Shown here piece by piece: positions 27,738 to 37,196 of a stretch of 64,000 bases of DNA (positions are counted from its first letter, which is position 1; each line of letters starts with the position of its first letter). This DNA is from Cellulophaga sp. L1A9. Lineage in GTDB: Bacteria; Bacteroidota; Bacteroidia; Flavobacteriales; Flavobacteriaceae. The stretch covers positions 1,488,001 through 1,552,000 of the forward strand of contig NZ_CP047027.1 of assembly GCF_009797025.1 (NCBI RefSeq), written 5' to 3'. The notes under the pieces were generated by a model. The model saw only the letters and a list, made by a program, of their open reading frames with translations. It was not told the DNA's origin and did no database searches. A program made the translations under genes and the position numbers.

Positions 27738-28634
27738 TTATTTCAACTGAAATTCAGTAGAAGTAAGCAATTTTTCATTTTCGAAAATATTTAAGGTATA
27801 AGTACCTTGTCCTAGCGATCCTTCTGGCACTATTATAGCATCACAAATATCTTCTTTTTTTCCTTCAAAAATAAAATCGACCCTTTTACTATAGGTATTT
27901 CCATTTACATTCACTGTAGAAGCATTATGCGAAATTACTTTTTTCTGTGGATCTAAAAATTGTAAATAAATTACTTTTTCTTCCTTTACTACATCTATAT
28001 CTGCAGCAACCGCAACACAAGCCCTAAGTCTAGAAATGGTTGATGCTTTATTGGTAATAATTGGATCACCACCACGAATTCTATACCCTATACCTTCAGG
28101 GCCTTGTAAACGCAGGTAACTTTTAATTTTTAGCTTCTCGCTAATAATTTTATTTTGTTTTATTAATGTAGCTTCTGCTTCTTCTAATTTTCCTGTTTTA
28201 CTTTCTAAAATTTCCATTTTAGATTTCGTCTCATTATACTTCTTTACCAAGATAGAATTATTATACCGCAACGAATTATTTTTAAGCCTAAGCGTATCAT
28301 GCATCAACTCCATCTGACGAAGTTCCTTACGGTATTCACGAAGTTTTTCAATGTCGAAATTTAAAACCCCAACAGAATCAAGCAATTGATCAATACGATA
28401 CTGAGCGTGTTCCATTTCAATTTCATTGACCTCATTAGAGGTAGAAAGTCTATTAACCTCTGCTTTCATCATGGTTAAATCTTTAACCAAAATAGCCTTT
28501 TCATCCTCTAAATAATCTATTTTATTTTGAGATTGGGCATAGCTATAGTAAAATGCAATTAGAACACCTATCACGACAGCAATTAATGCCGAAAGCAGTA
28601 TTTTGTAATTGAATTTAGTATCTTGATAATTCAT
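27738..28634 (-). CDS. Inner-membrane-anchored coiled-coil protein
   Basis: A 298-residue protein with a single N-terminal membrane helix (about 12-32), a long coiled-coil (about 38-170, heptad-like runs with KLREYRKELRQMELM and KMEILESKTGKLEEAE) and a C-terminal beta-rich domain (about 195-298) unlike any I recognise. A single-pass protein with its C-terminus in the periplasm is likely. It lies 37 bases downstream of glyS on the same strand, and diverges from comF. Function not known. Confidence 0.7.
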   Translation of the reverse strand: MNYQDTKFNYKILLSALIAVVIGVLIAFYYSYAQSQNKIDYLEDEKAILVKDLTMMKAEVNRLSTSNEVNEIEMEHAQYRIDQLLDSVGVLNFDIEKLREYRKELRQMELMHDTLRLKNNSLRYNNSILVKKYNETKSKMEILESKTGKLEEAEATLIKQNKIISEKLKIKSYLRLQGPEGIGYRIRGGDPIITNKASTISRLRACVAVAADIDVVKEEKVIYLQFLDPQKKVISHNASTVNVNGNTYSKRVDFIFEGKKEDICDAIIVPEGSLGQGTYTLNIFENEKLLTSTEFQLK

Positions 28635-28674
28635 GTAAGGTTAAGTAGGTTTATGTAATTCGGTTTTAGTCAAT

Positions 28675-28682
28675 CAAATATA
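28675..28682 (-). promoter_or_regulatory. -7 box for the coiled-coil protein gene
   Basis: The minus strand reads TATATTTG, 40 bases before the ATG at 28634. It overlaps the first base of the comF start codon on the other strand. Confidence 0.45.
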
Positions 28683-29383
28683 TGCGTATAAGGTTTTCAA
28701 AGATACTAAATGATATCAACAGCATCCTAGTACCTAGGGGGTGTTTTGGATGTAATGCACACTTGAGTAAAGGTGAACGATTAATATGTACCGTTTGTCG
28801 AAACCAATTGCCGCTTACCGAATACACCTATAACGTAGAAAACCCATTTGATAGTATTTTTTACGGAAGAGTTTCTGTAAAAAAATCTAACTCCTTCCTT
28901 TTTTTTACTGATAATGGGATTGTCAAAAACCTTATTCATCACTTAAAATACAAAAATCAAGAACATATTGGTGATTTTCTGGGAGATTGGTGCGGAAGTA
29001 TTCTTCGCGAAAAAGGAAATATCCCTAAGATTGACCTTGTCATTCCGGTGCCTTTACATAAAAAAAAGCTTAAAAAACGCGGATACAATCAGGTTAGCTT
29101 ATTTGCTCAGAAAATTGCAACCCATTTAAATAGTACCTATCTTGAAGATGTGCTGATAAAAACTAAAAACACAAAAACGCAAACCAAAAAAGATCGTTTT
29201 TTTAGATGGCAAAGCAATCAAGATTTATTTCAACTAAACCCTAAACATACAATTGCAAATAAAAACATACTTCTTGTAGATGATGTAGTCACTACGGGTG
29301 CTACTTTAGAGTCTTGTGTAAAAGCTTTTGATGCTGAAGAAGGCATTTCTATCTACATACTAACCATGGCTATAGTCTTATAA
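28682..29383 (+). CDS. comF: ComF family phosphoribosyltransferase-like protein
   Basis: A 233-residue protein with a four-Cys zinc ribbon (Cys21, Cys24, Cys36, Cys39; CFGCNAHL and CTVCRNQL), a middle region with VIPVPLHKKKLKKRGYNQ, and a C-terminal type I phosphoribosyltransferase motif LLVDDVVTTGATLESC. ComF proteins help DNA uptake or processing during transformation; the exact reaction is not established. No other competence gene lies nearby. The frame opens with ATG at 28682. Confidence 0.92.
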   Translation: MRIRFSKILNDINSILVPRGCFGCNAHLSKGERLICTVCRNQLPLTEYTYNVENPFDSIFYGRVSVKKSNSFLFFTDNGIVKNLIHHLKYKNQEHIGDFLGDWCGSILREKGNIPKIDLVIPVPLHKKKLKKRGYNQVSLFAQKIATHLNSTYLEDVLIKTKNTKTQTKKDRFFRWQSNQDLFQLNPKHTIANKNILLVDDVVTTGATLESCVKAFDAEEGISIYILTMAIVL

Positions 29384-29388
29384 CCTTA

Positions 29389-29425
29389 ACATTTTGTTTT
29401 AGTTTTTACTAGCGTATCAAAATGT
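29389..29425. repeat. Inverted repeat between comF and the Big_5 lipoprotein gene
   Basis: ACATTTTG (29389-29396) and CAAAATGT (29418-29425) are perfect 8-bp arms around a 21-base spacer. It may be a weak comF terminator or a regulator site; no T run follows directly. Confidence 0.3.
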
Positions 29426-29475
29426 AGTTTTAGTAAATTAGTTGTTTCTTTGTTATTCAGAATTTGACTTTTATT

Positions 29476-31089
29476 ATGATCAGACGATTACTTGCTTGCT
29501 TGTTTTTACTATTAGCATCAATTTCTTTTTATCAATGCGCAAGAAGAGGAACTCCATCTGGCGGTATTAAGGATATTATTCCGCCTAAATTAACAAGTGC
29601 TGAGCCCGCAAACATGACGGTGAATTTTAAGGGGAATAAAATTCGCCTTTATTTTGATGAATATATAAAGCTAAATGATGTTCAGAACCAATTAATTGTT
29701 TCTCCTCCTTTAAAAAACACTCCTGTTATAACGCCAGCAGGATCTGCTAGTAAATATGTAGAAATACAACTAAAAGATACCTTAAAAGAAAATACAACCT
29801 ATACCTTAAATTTTGGACAAAGCATCGTTGATAATAATGAAGGAAATCCCAATAGTTTTTATACCTATGTTTTCTCTACAGGAACCTATATAGATTCTTT
29901 AAACCTAAAAGGGGTTGTGGAAGATGCCTTTGATAAAGAAGCCGCTTCTTTTGTAAGCATAATGCTGTATGAAATGGATAGCACCTACACAGATTCTACG
30001 GTATACAAAAGACCCCCCAATTACATTACCAATACTTTAGATAGTACGGTATTATTTGAGCTCAAAAATCTTAAAAAAGGTACTTACGCGTTATTTGGCC
30101 TTAAGGACAAAGGAAAGAATAATGTATTTGATCAAAAAGTAGATCAAATAGCATTTATAAAGGATACAGTAGTACTACCAACAGAAGAAATTTACTTGCT
30201 AACCTTATTTAAAGAAGAACCTAATTATAGCATTAGTGTTCCCAAATTTGAAGCAAAAAATAAAATTATTTTTGGGTACCAAGGAAATTATAAAGACATC
30301 AAAATAAATACTTTAACACAATTGCCTGATACGGTAAAAACAGTTGTGACAAAACTGCGAGATAAGGATACCTTAAATTATTGGTTTACGCCTTTTGAAA
30401 TGGATTCATTACAATTTACCGTAACCAATGAAAAACAAAAAGTAATAGATACGTTTGTCGTTAAAAAAAGAAAACTAGCCTTAGATTCTTTAGTGATTAA
30501 ACCTAATTTTAGTGGTACTATAGGTTTTGAAGATAATTTTGCTCTTGAAGCAAACACCCCTATTACTAAAATTGATACGACAAAAATCACCTTCATTAAT
30601 AAAGACTCCATCGCCGTTAAATACACTGCTTCCTTAGATAGTGTAAAAAATAGTCTTGAAATAAATTTTGAAAAAGAACCTGAAGAAGCATATAGACTTG
30701 CCATCTACCCCGGACTTATTGAAGATTTTTTTGCAAACAAGAACGATACTATCGTCTTTAATTTGAAAACAAATAAATATACAGATTATGGTAATTTTGT
30801 ATTAACCTTAAGTGGAAATGTTACCTACCCTGCGATTGTTCAATTAACAGATGAAAAAGGAAGTATCAAGCGAGAACTGTATGTTACGGAACCGGATGAT
30901 ATTAAATTTAACAACATAAGCCCTGGTAAATATTTGGTTCGTGTTATTTCAGATAGTAATGGTAATGGAAAATGGGATACTGGTAATTATTTAAAGAAAA
31001 TACAACCAGAACGTGTGAGTCATTCTCCAAAACTTATAGAAATGCGTGCAAACTGGGAAGAAAAATTTGATTTTATTCTTCTAGACTAA
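29476..31089 (+). CDS. Big_5 (Ig-like) domain lipoprotein
   Basis: A 537-residue lipoprotein of the Bacteroidota Ig-like/SbsA (Big_5) type. From the ATG at 29476 the N-terminus is a lipoprotein signal with Cys at about position 21 (SFYQCARRG); a TTG 12 bases upstream would add only four residues. The Big_5 domain covers about 30-135 (PPKLTSAEPANMTVNF, LYFDEYIKLNDV, LKENTTYTLNFGQSI). The remaining two-thirds are beta-rich and end with an EF-like DSNGNGKWDTGNY loop near 500. Probably outer-membrane-associated; function unknown. Its 3' end overlaps the convergent omega-amidase gene by 17 bases. Confidence 0.82.
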   Translation: MIRRLLACLFLLLASISFYQCARRGTPSGGIKDIIPPKLTSAEPANMTVNFKGNKIRLYFDEYIKLNDVQNQLIVSPPLKNTPVITPAGSASKYVEIQLKDTLKENTTYTLNFGQSIVDNNEGNPNSFYTYVFSTGTYIDSLNLKGVVEDAFDKEAASFVSIMLYEMDSTYTDSTVYKRPPNYITNTLDSTVLFELKNLKKGTYALFGLKDKGKNNVFDQKVDQIAFIKDTVVLPTEEIYLLTLFKEEPNYSISVPKFEAKNKIIFGYQGNYKDIKINTLTQLPDTVKTVVTKLRDKDTLNYWFTPFEMDSLQFTVTNEKQKVIDTFVVKKRKLALDSLVIKPNFSGTIGFEDNFALEANTPITKIDTTKITFINKDSIAVKYTASLDSVKNSLEINFEKEPEEAYRLAIYPGLIEDFFANKNDTIVFNLKTNKYTDYGNFVLTLSGNVTYPAIVQLTDEKGSIKRELYVTEPDDIKFNNISPGKYLVRVISDSNGNGKWDTGNYLKKIQPERVSHSPKLIEMRANWEEKFDFILLD

Positions 31090-31846
31090 ATGTATCCTGA
31101 TCAGCTAAAAATTTGAGCTTTTCTCTGGTTGTATGAATATGGTCTTTATGTAAGGTTACATAACCAATTTCTGGGTTTTTAGTAAACAATAGTTCTTCTC
31201 CTAAGGCATTGTATACCGCAGAATGCCCTGGATATTCATGCCCCAATTGATCTATACCAATTCTATTTACACCCACGCAATACGCCATATTTTCAATAGC
31301 ACGGGCTTTTAAAAGTACATCCCAAGCTTTTATCCTTGGCTTAGGCCAATTGGCAACATAGATTAATACATCATAACTTTCTACATTCCTAGACCAAACA
31401 GGAAAGCGTAAATCATAACAAATTAATGGGCAGATTTTAAACCCCTTAAAATCAATTACCATTTTTGTTGTCCCAGCCGTATAGACCTCACTTTCTCCTG
31501 CAAGCGTAAAAGTATGCCGTTTGTCATAGACAGATACGTTGTCTGGTTCTACAAAAAAAAGCCGATTGTAATAAATACCATTTTCATTGAAAACAATACT
31601 TCCTGATATAGCAATTTGTTTCTCAATGGCCAAATTACGCATCCAATCTAAAGTTTTTGTTCCTTCCGTAGCATCAATATTTTCTGGATGCATGGTAAAC
31701 CCCGTCGTAAACATCTCAGGCAGCAATACCAAATCTACATTTGGCTCTAGAGCCTCTATAAGCTTAGAAATATGATTCCTGTTTTTTTCTGGTTGCTCCC
31801 AAACCAATTCAGTTTGTACTATGGCTATATTTAAATTATTAGACAT
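31073..31846 (-). CDS. Omega-amidase / nitrilase superfamily (YafV-like)
   Basis: A 257-residue cytoplasmic hydrolase with the Glu-Lys-Cys triad of the nitrilase superfamily: Glu44 (LLPEMFTTGF), Lys109 (VYDKRHTF) and Cys143 (ICYDLRFP). These segments are typical of omega-amidases of the YafV/NIT2 type, which hydrolyse alpha-ketoglutaramate and alpha-ketosuccinamate, side products of glutamine and asparagine transamination. Length is typical. An ankyrin-repeat gene lies nine bases upstream on the same strand. Confidence 0.9.
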   Translation of the reverse strand: MSNNLNIAIVQTELVWEQPEKNRNHISKLIEALEPNVDLVLLPEMFTTGFTMHPENIDATEGTKTLDWMRNLAIEKQIAISGSIVFNENGIYYNRLFFVEPDNVSVYDKRHTFTLAGESEVYTAGTTKMVIDFKGFKICPLICYDLRFPVWSRNVESYDVLIYVANWPKPRIKAWDVLLKARAIENMAYCVGVNRIGIDQLGHEYPGHSAVYNALGEELLFTKNPEIGYVTLHKDHIHTTREKLKFLADQDTFSLEE

Positions 31847-31855
31847 CTTAGGGCT

Positions 31856-32326
31856 TTAATCATTTTCTAAAATTGCAATAAGAGATTGAACTCCTTGCAT
31901 TTTTGCATGCTCAAGGGCATCTTTACCCCGTACATCTTTTATAGTCTTATCTGCTCCTTTTTCTAATAGTAATTTAGCAATTTCTGTCCTATTAAAAGTC
32001 GCAGAATAGATTAATGCCGTAGCACCCATAGAATTTTGTTCATTAATATTAGCTCCTCTATCAATTAGCATTTTAGCAATATCTTCATACCCTTTAAAAC
32101 ACACCCCCATCAAGGCCGTATTCCCAGATGCATCTTTCATGTCTATTTTTGCTCCACTATTAAGCAAAAGCGTTACAATCTCTAAATGATCATAATACGT
32201 TGCTAATATTAATGGAGAAGAGCCGCGCTGATCTTTACTATGCAATAAAACTGGATTCTGTTCAAGCATAGCATTTACTTCTGTAAAATTACCGCTTCTT
32301 ATTTCATTAAAAAAAAATTCATTCAT
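31856..32326 (-). CDS. Ankyrin-repeat protein
   Basis: A 156-residue protein built of four to five ankyrin repeats: RGSSPLILATYYDHLEIVTL, SGNTALMGVCFKGYEDIAKM, MGATALIYSATFNRTEIAKL and a partial last one (GKDALEHAKMQGVQSLIAIL). No signal peptide or membrane segment, so a cytoplasmic protein-binding role is likely. It is probably co-transcribed with the omega-amidase gene. A -7 box match (TATTTTTG on the minus strand) lies at 32407-32414. Confidence 0.85.
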   Translation of the reverse strand: MNEFFFNEIRSGNFTEVNAMLEQNPVLLHSKDQRGSSPLILATYYDHLEIVTLLLNSGAKIDMKDASGNTALMGVCFKGYEDIAKMLIDRGANINEQNSMGATALIYSATFNRTEIAKLLLEKGADKTIKDVRGKDALEHAKMQGVQSLIAILEND

Positions 32327-32668
32327 AAGATCAAATTTGGTATTTAAAGGTATAAAATAAGTGGCCTATTTTCACAAAACCCATCTACAAACCACCTGAT
32401 TGTACCCAAAAATAATAAGGGAAATGTGAATATTTGCAATTAAATGAAGTTAAATCTTACAAGTATATGTACTTTTACATCTATTTTTACACGTAAACAC
32501 GTAAGTATAATCATGTTAGCACTAATAATTCTGATAGACCAAGAGCAGTGTTCTTTAAATTAATAAATCGATTTAAATAATAATTTGTACATTATATTGT
32601 CAATTATCACTCTTTTTTCCTTAATTTATTGAGCTTCATGAGCTTATAACCCATAATCACGCAAAATT
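32327..32668. other. Intergenic region upstream of the kinase cluster
   Basis: A 342-base AT-rich divergent region without a coding frame that I would accept. It holds a minus-strand -7 box match at 32407-32414, a tandem direct repeat ACACGTAA-ACACGTAA at 32489-32504, and an inverted repeat TTTAAAT/ATTTAAA at 32554-32560 and 32571-32577. No good TAnnTTTG box for the first kinase was found. Confidence 0.5.
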
Positions 32669-34852
32669 TTGAGTATATTATCCTCCCTAAATTATCTCCA
32701 AGATTTACCTATTGCTATAACAGTAATTGATTTAAACTTTAAAATAAAAAATCATTCCAATAAATGGCTGAAGGAGTTTCCTTGTACTATTAACTCTAGT
32801 CCTATTTCTTTTTTAGATGTTCTATCCATACCTGAAGCAGTAAAAACAGAAGCCTTTAAAATGGTTAGCAATCACAATCAAACTGCCATTAACTTAGAGC
32901 TTAAAAATAATTTAAATTTATGGCATCGCTGGAAACTAGCCCCTTCTTTTAACGATGAACATAAGTTTTCTGGAGTAATTATTATTGCTGATGATATAAC
33001 TGATGAGAAGCGAGAAAACCAACTCCTAAGGAATGCTAAAAAAGTAGCACTCATAGGTGCCTGGGAATTAGACCTAATTACGAATAGAATTTTGTGGACT
33101 GAAACTACAAAAGTGATTCACGAGGTTTCTAGTGACTACGTACCCACATTAGAAAAAGCGATCCTTTTTTACAAACAGGGACATTACCGTGATTTGATTA
33201 CCTCTTTAGTTAGTAATGCCATAACCGATGGTGAGTCATGGGATACCGAATTGATCATTACTACCGCAAATAATACTGAAAAATGGGTCAGAACAAAGGG
33301 AGAAACTGAAATTGTTAATGGCAAATGCATTAGAGTCTATGGCATATTTCAAGATATTCATGAACAAAAACTTAAAGACACAGCTTATACGCGTTTAACA
33401 GAACGACTAAAGATAGCCACCAAAACTGCTAAAATTGGAATCTGGGAATACAACTATACAAACAGAAATCTTTTTTGGAGTGATGAGATGTTTGATCTCT
33501 ACAAAATACAAAAAGCCGATTTTGATGGACACAAAAGTTTTTGGGACCAAAGTTTACACCCTGAAGACAAAGAATTATGCTCTCAAAAGGTGGAAGAGGC
33601 TTTTGAGTTGAAAAAAGATTTAGAAATAGATTTTAGAATCGTTTTGCCTAATGGGAAAATTAGAAATATCAAATCTATAGCTTATGCAGAATTGGATACC
33701 TTAGGAGAGGTTAAAAAACTGGTTGGCGCAAACTGGGACATCACAGAACTAATTCACACGCAATTACAACTTACAAAAAGTGAGGAATCTATGCAACAGG
33801 CATTTGAAAACTCTTCCGTAGGAATGGCGCTCATAGGCTTAGAAGGTAATTGGATTGATGTAAACACGAGTTTATGCAATAGTGTTGGGTACACTAGAGA
33901 AGAAATGATTCAGAAAAAAATCATTGAAATTACCCATCCTCATGATTGGACGAAAGATTCACATTTCTTAAAAAAAATGCATGAAGGCCAACTGACAAAT
34001 TACACCATAGAAAAACGTTTTTTCCATAAAGACGGCAGTATTGTAAATGCATTACTCACCGTAACAACAGTTCATAAGGTAAACGGCAATCTATCCCATT
34101 TTATAGCGCAAGTAAGTGATGTTACAGCAATGATTGCATCAGATAATAAAACAAAAGCACTATTAGAGATAACAAAGCATCAAAATGATAGTCTGTTAAA
34201 TTTTGCACATATCGTTTCCCATAATTTACGCTCACATTCTACAAATTTATCCATGTTGACTAACTTTTTAAAAGAAGAGTCTGATCCTAATGAAAAAGTA
34301 CATTTAGAAAGAATGTTGAGTGATGCTTCTGAAAGCCTAAGTGAAACCGTACATCACCTTAATGAGGTGGTACACATTACCACCAATACCCAAGAGAACC
34401 TAAGTAAGGTTAATCTGTTTGACTCCATTAAACGTGTTGAAAAAAATATAATGGCACTTCTTAAAGAAAAAAATGCCAGTTGTAAGATTCTTGTAGCAAA
34501 TGACGTTATCATTAAAGCAGTACCTGCCTATTTAGACAGTATATTACTAAACCTATTTACCAATAGTGTAAAATATTCTTCGGAAGATAGAAATTTAGAA
34601 ATACACATAGATCACAAATTTAGTAAAGATCAAGTCATCCTACATTTCTCTGATAACGGTCAAGGAATAGATCTAAAAAGACATGGAGAAAAATTATTTG
34701 GAATGTATAAAACCTTCCATAAACACAAAGATGCCAAAGGAATAGGGCTCTTTATAACAAAAAATCAAGTTGAAGCCATGAACGGATCTATAGATGTACA
34801 TAGTACCGTAAACAAAGGAACAACTTTTATATTAACATTTGAAAAAGCTTAA
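32669..34852 (+). CDS. Multi-PAS sensor histidine kinase (first of a tandem pair)
   Basis: A 727-residue soluble kinase without membrane segments. Four PAS-type domains precede the kinase core: about 8-112, 120-235, 245-362 (PAS_3 fold; LFWSDEMF, LHPEDKE) and 370-490. The dimerisation box has FAHIVSHNLRSHSTNL with His518, followed by a HATPase domain: N-box LLNLFTNSVKYS, G1 DNGQG (662-666) and G2 GIGLF. The frame starts with TTG at 32669, which places the first PAS in register with the paralogue at 35356. It should sense a cytoplasmic signal and pass phosphate to the adjacent regulator. The kinase core closely matches that of the second kinase. Confidence 0.88.
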   Translation: MSILSSLNYLQDLPIAITVIDLNFKIKNHSNKWLKEFPCTINSSPISFLDVLSIPEAVKTEAFKMVSNHNQTAINLELKNNLNLWHRWKLAPSFNDEHKFSGVIIIADDITDEKRENQLLRNAKKVALIGAWELDLITNRILWTETTKVIHEVSSDYVPTLEKAILFYKQGHYRDLITSLVSNAITDGESWDTELIITTANNTEKWVRTKGETEIVNGKCIRVYGIFQDIHEQKLKDTAYTRLTERLKIATKTAKIGIWEYNYTNRNLFWSDEMFDLYKIQKADFDGHKSFWDQSLHPEDKELCSQKVEEAFELKKDLEIDFRIVLPNGKIRNIKSIAYAELDTLGEVKKLVGANWDITELIHTQLQLTKSEESMQQAFENSSVGMALIGLEGNWIDVNTSLCNSVGYTREEMIQKKIIEITHPHDWTKDSHFLKKMHEGQLTNYTIEKRFFHKDGSIVNALLTVTTVHKVNGNLSHFIAQVSDVTAMIASDNKTKALLEITKHQNDSLLNFAHIVSHNLRSHSTNLSMLTNFLKEESDPNEKVHLERMLSDASESLSETVHHLNEVVHITTNTQENLSKVNLFDSIKRVEKNIMALLKEKNASCKILVANDVIIKAVPAYLDSILLNLFTNSVKYSSEDRNLEIHIDHKFSKDQVILHFSDNGQGIDLKRHGEKLFGMYKTFHKHKDAKGIGLFITKNQVEAMNGSIDVHSTVNKGTTFILTFEKA

Positions 34853-34856
34853 CTCA

Positions 34857-35264
34857 ATGATAGAATATGTAGAAAATGCCTGTGTGATAGATGACGATCC
34901 TATTTCTGTTTTTGGTTTACGAAAAACATTTCGAGAAACTAATTTTTGTAAAGAAATTACCGTATACCAAAATGGATTTGAAGCCATACATGGTTTGAAA
35001 GAATTATTGGAAGCAAAAAAAAGTCTGCCACCAGTGATCTTCCTCGATTTAAATATGCCTATCATGGATGGTTGGGATTTTTTAGAAGATTTTATAAAAA
35101 TACCAGAATACAACAGACAAAATGTAAGAATATACATCATAAGTTCTTCTGTTGATCCTAGAGATTTATTAAAAGCAAAAAGCTATACCACCGTAAACAA
35201 TTTCTTTGTAAAGCCCATTACCACCAATGATTTAGAAAAAGTAATCCACGAAATATCACAATAA
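34857..35264 (+). CDS. Single-domain response regulator (first pair)
   Basis: A 135-residue receiver domain: acidic cluster IDDDP (11-15), phospho-acceptor Asp64 in FLDLNMP, the SSS switch residues (IISSSVDP) and Lys in FFVKPIT. No output domain follows. The ATG at 34857 is preferred over a TTG at 34839 that overlaps the kinase gene; it leaves four bases after the kinase stop, so the genes are translationally close. It probably acts by protein binding or as a phosphate shuttle, as in CheY-like receivers. Confidence 0.9.
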   Translation: MIEYVENACVIDDDPISVFGLRKTFRETNFCKEITVYQNGFEAIHGLKELLEAKKSLPPVIFLDLNMPIMDGWDFLEDFIKIPEYNRQNVRIYIISSSVDPRDLLKAKSYTTVNNFFVKPITTNDLEKVIHEISQ

Positions 35265-35276
35265 AACAGCTGTTTT
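35263..35276. repeat. 14-base palindrome between the two kinase/regulator pairs
   Basis: AAAACAGCTGTTTT is a perfect palindrome that starts inside the stop codon of the first regulator, about 80 bases before the second kinase. It could be an operator for the second pair or a remnant of the duplication boundary. Confidence 0.25.
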
Positions 35277-35355
35277 CTTGTTATAATATCTTGGACTTTC
35301 AATTTTTTATTGATTTCTTTTCTTAAATTTAATAACCAATCATTAAGTACTCCTT

Positions 35356-37194
35356 ATGGGATCTTTTTTTTCACAGATTAAAGTCAACGAATCTTTAATA
35401 AAAGATGCCCCAATTTCTGTAGCGAATTTAGATAAAAACTGTAATTTTTTGTCATTTTCTAATCTGTTTTTAAAAGAACACAACATAAATAATGACAAAA
35501 TTATAGATGCCTATTTTTTTGACGTACTCCCTGATTTTCCCAAAGCCTTCAAAGAAGTTTTAGAGCAGTGTTTATTAGATAACCCTTGTGAAAATGAAGG
35601 TAAAAAGTACCTCTTAGAAAACGGTTCAAACATTTGGCTTAAATGGAAAATAAACCCATGGACTAAAGAAGATGGGACTGTAGGCGGGCTTGTGGTAGTT
35701 TTAGAGGATATTACAGATACCAAGAATATTGATGAATTAATTAAAGAAGCTCAGGAAGTAGCAAGAACAGGAGGCTGGCAACTCAATCTACTCACCTATA
35801 AGGCGCAATGGACCAAAATGGTAAATATCATTCATGAAATGCCTTTAGATTATGTTCCGCAAACTTTTGACGAATGCTTTGTGCATTTTAAAGAAGGCAT
35901 TTACCGAGATCTAATTCTTAAAGCTACTCACGAGGCAATTGAACACGGAACACCATGGGATGAAGAGGTCATCATGATCACGGGAACAGGTAAAGAAGTC
36001 TGGATAAGAACTAAAGGTCATGCAGAATTTATAGACGGCAAGTGCGTGCGCATTTATGGTATTTGTCAAGATATTGATTGTTACAAACGATCACAACAAG
36101 ATTATATAGAATCCGCAGAAAAATTAAAAAGTGCCATTTCAGCATCTAATGTAGGTACTTGGGAATATAATTTAAATAATGGACACACTTTGTGGGACGA
36201 TATTAATTATCAGCTCCACAATATAGATAAAGAAAATTATACTGGAAGTCTTTACCGAAATTGGAAAAAATCAGTACACCCCGAGGATGTCAAACGCGTA
36301 CATAAAGAAGTAGTTTCTTATTATAATGGCAATGGCTCAAGAGTTGTTGAATACCGAGTGCTTTTGCCTGACAATAACATTCGCAATATTAAGGCAAGTG
36401 TCACCATATTAACAGGTCCAAAAAATAATAAATTTAGAGCTTTAGGTATTTGTCAAGACATAACTAAAGAGAAAAATGCCGAGATAAAACTGAAAAAATT
36501 TGCAGAAATTACAGGCCAGCAAAATAATAGCCTTACTAATTTTGCCCATATGGTTTCTCATGATTTGCGTTCACATTCTACGAACCTTTCTGTTTTGACT
36601 TCACTTATTGAAGATGAGAAAGATCCTGAAGAGCGCAAACAGATTTTAGAGATGTTAAAAAGCGCTACAAATAGCTTAAATAGTACCGTGTATAACCTTA
36701 ACGAGGTTGTACAATCAAGCGATACTAATATTCATACAAAATTAGTCCAAGTCAATATTCTAAAAGCAATAACAACCGTACAAAATAATATTAGCACTTT
36801 ATTTCAAGATAAAAAAGGAATGTGCGTTCTAGATGTTAATCCCGATTATTTTGTTCCTGTAGTCCCTGCTTATTTAGATAGCATTCTACTTAATTTATTC
36901 ACCAATAGTTTAAAATACTGTGCTCCAAATAGGACTCCAATCATTAAAATTTGCACACTATTACTTGACAAACAACTACAATTGACTTTTGAAGATAATG
37001 GAAAAGGAATTGATATGGCTAAGTTTGGAAAAACCATTTTTGGAATGAATAAAACTTTTCACAGAAATAAAGATGCAAGAGGAGTAGGCTTATATATTAT
37101 TAAAAACCAAATAGAAGCTATGGGCGGTACTATCTCTGTAACAAGCGAAGTAAATATTGGGACCAAATTCACCATTAATTTTAAAACAATTTAA
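35356..37194 (+). CDS. Multi-PAS sensor histidine kinase (second of a tandem pair)
   Basis: A 612-residue paralogue of the kinase at 32669 with three PAS-type domains (about 10-122, 130-245 and 255-372) instead of four. Matching segments include WVRTKGE/WIRTKGH, KCIRVYGIFQDI/KCVRIYGICQDI and LHPEDKE/VHPEDVK. The H-box reads FAHMVSHDLRSHSTNL with His402; the ATPase domain has LLNLFTNSLKYC, DNGKGID and GVGLYIIKNQ. No membrane segments. The missing domain corresponds to the last PAS of the first kinase. It is followed two bases later by its own regulator. Confidence 0.9.
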   Translation: MGSFFSQIKVNESLIKDAPISVANLDKNCNFLSFSNLFLKEHNINNDKIIDAYFFDVLPDFPKAFKEVLEQCLLDNPCENEGKKYLLENGSNIWLKWKINPWTKEDGTVGGLVVVLEDITDTKNIDELIKEAQEVARTGGWQLNLLTYKAQWTKMVNIIHEMPLDYVPQTFDECFVHFKEGIYRDLILKATHEAIEHGTPWDEEVIMITGTGKEVWIRTKGHAEFIDGKCVRIYGICQDIDCYKRSQQDYIESAEKLKSAISASNVGTWEYNLNNGHTLWDDINYQLHNIDKENYTGSLYRNWKKSVHPEDVKRVHKEVVSYYNGNGSRVVEYRVLLPDNNIRNIKASVTILTGPKNNKFRALGICQDITKEKNAEIKLKKFAEITGQQNNSLTNFAHMVSHDLRSHSTNLSVLTSLIEDEKDPEERKQILEMLKSATNSLNSTVYNLNEVVQSSDTNIHTKLVQVNILKAITTVQNNISTLFQDKKGMCVLDVNPDYFVPVVPAYLDSILLNLFTNSLKYCAPNRTPIIKICTLLLDKQLQLTFEDNGKGIDMAKFGKTIFGMNKTFHRNKDARGVGLYIIKNQIEAMGGTISVTSEVNIGTKFTINFKTI

Positions 37195-37196
37195 GT

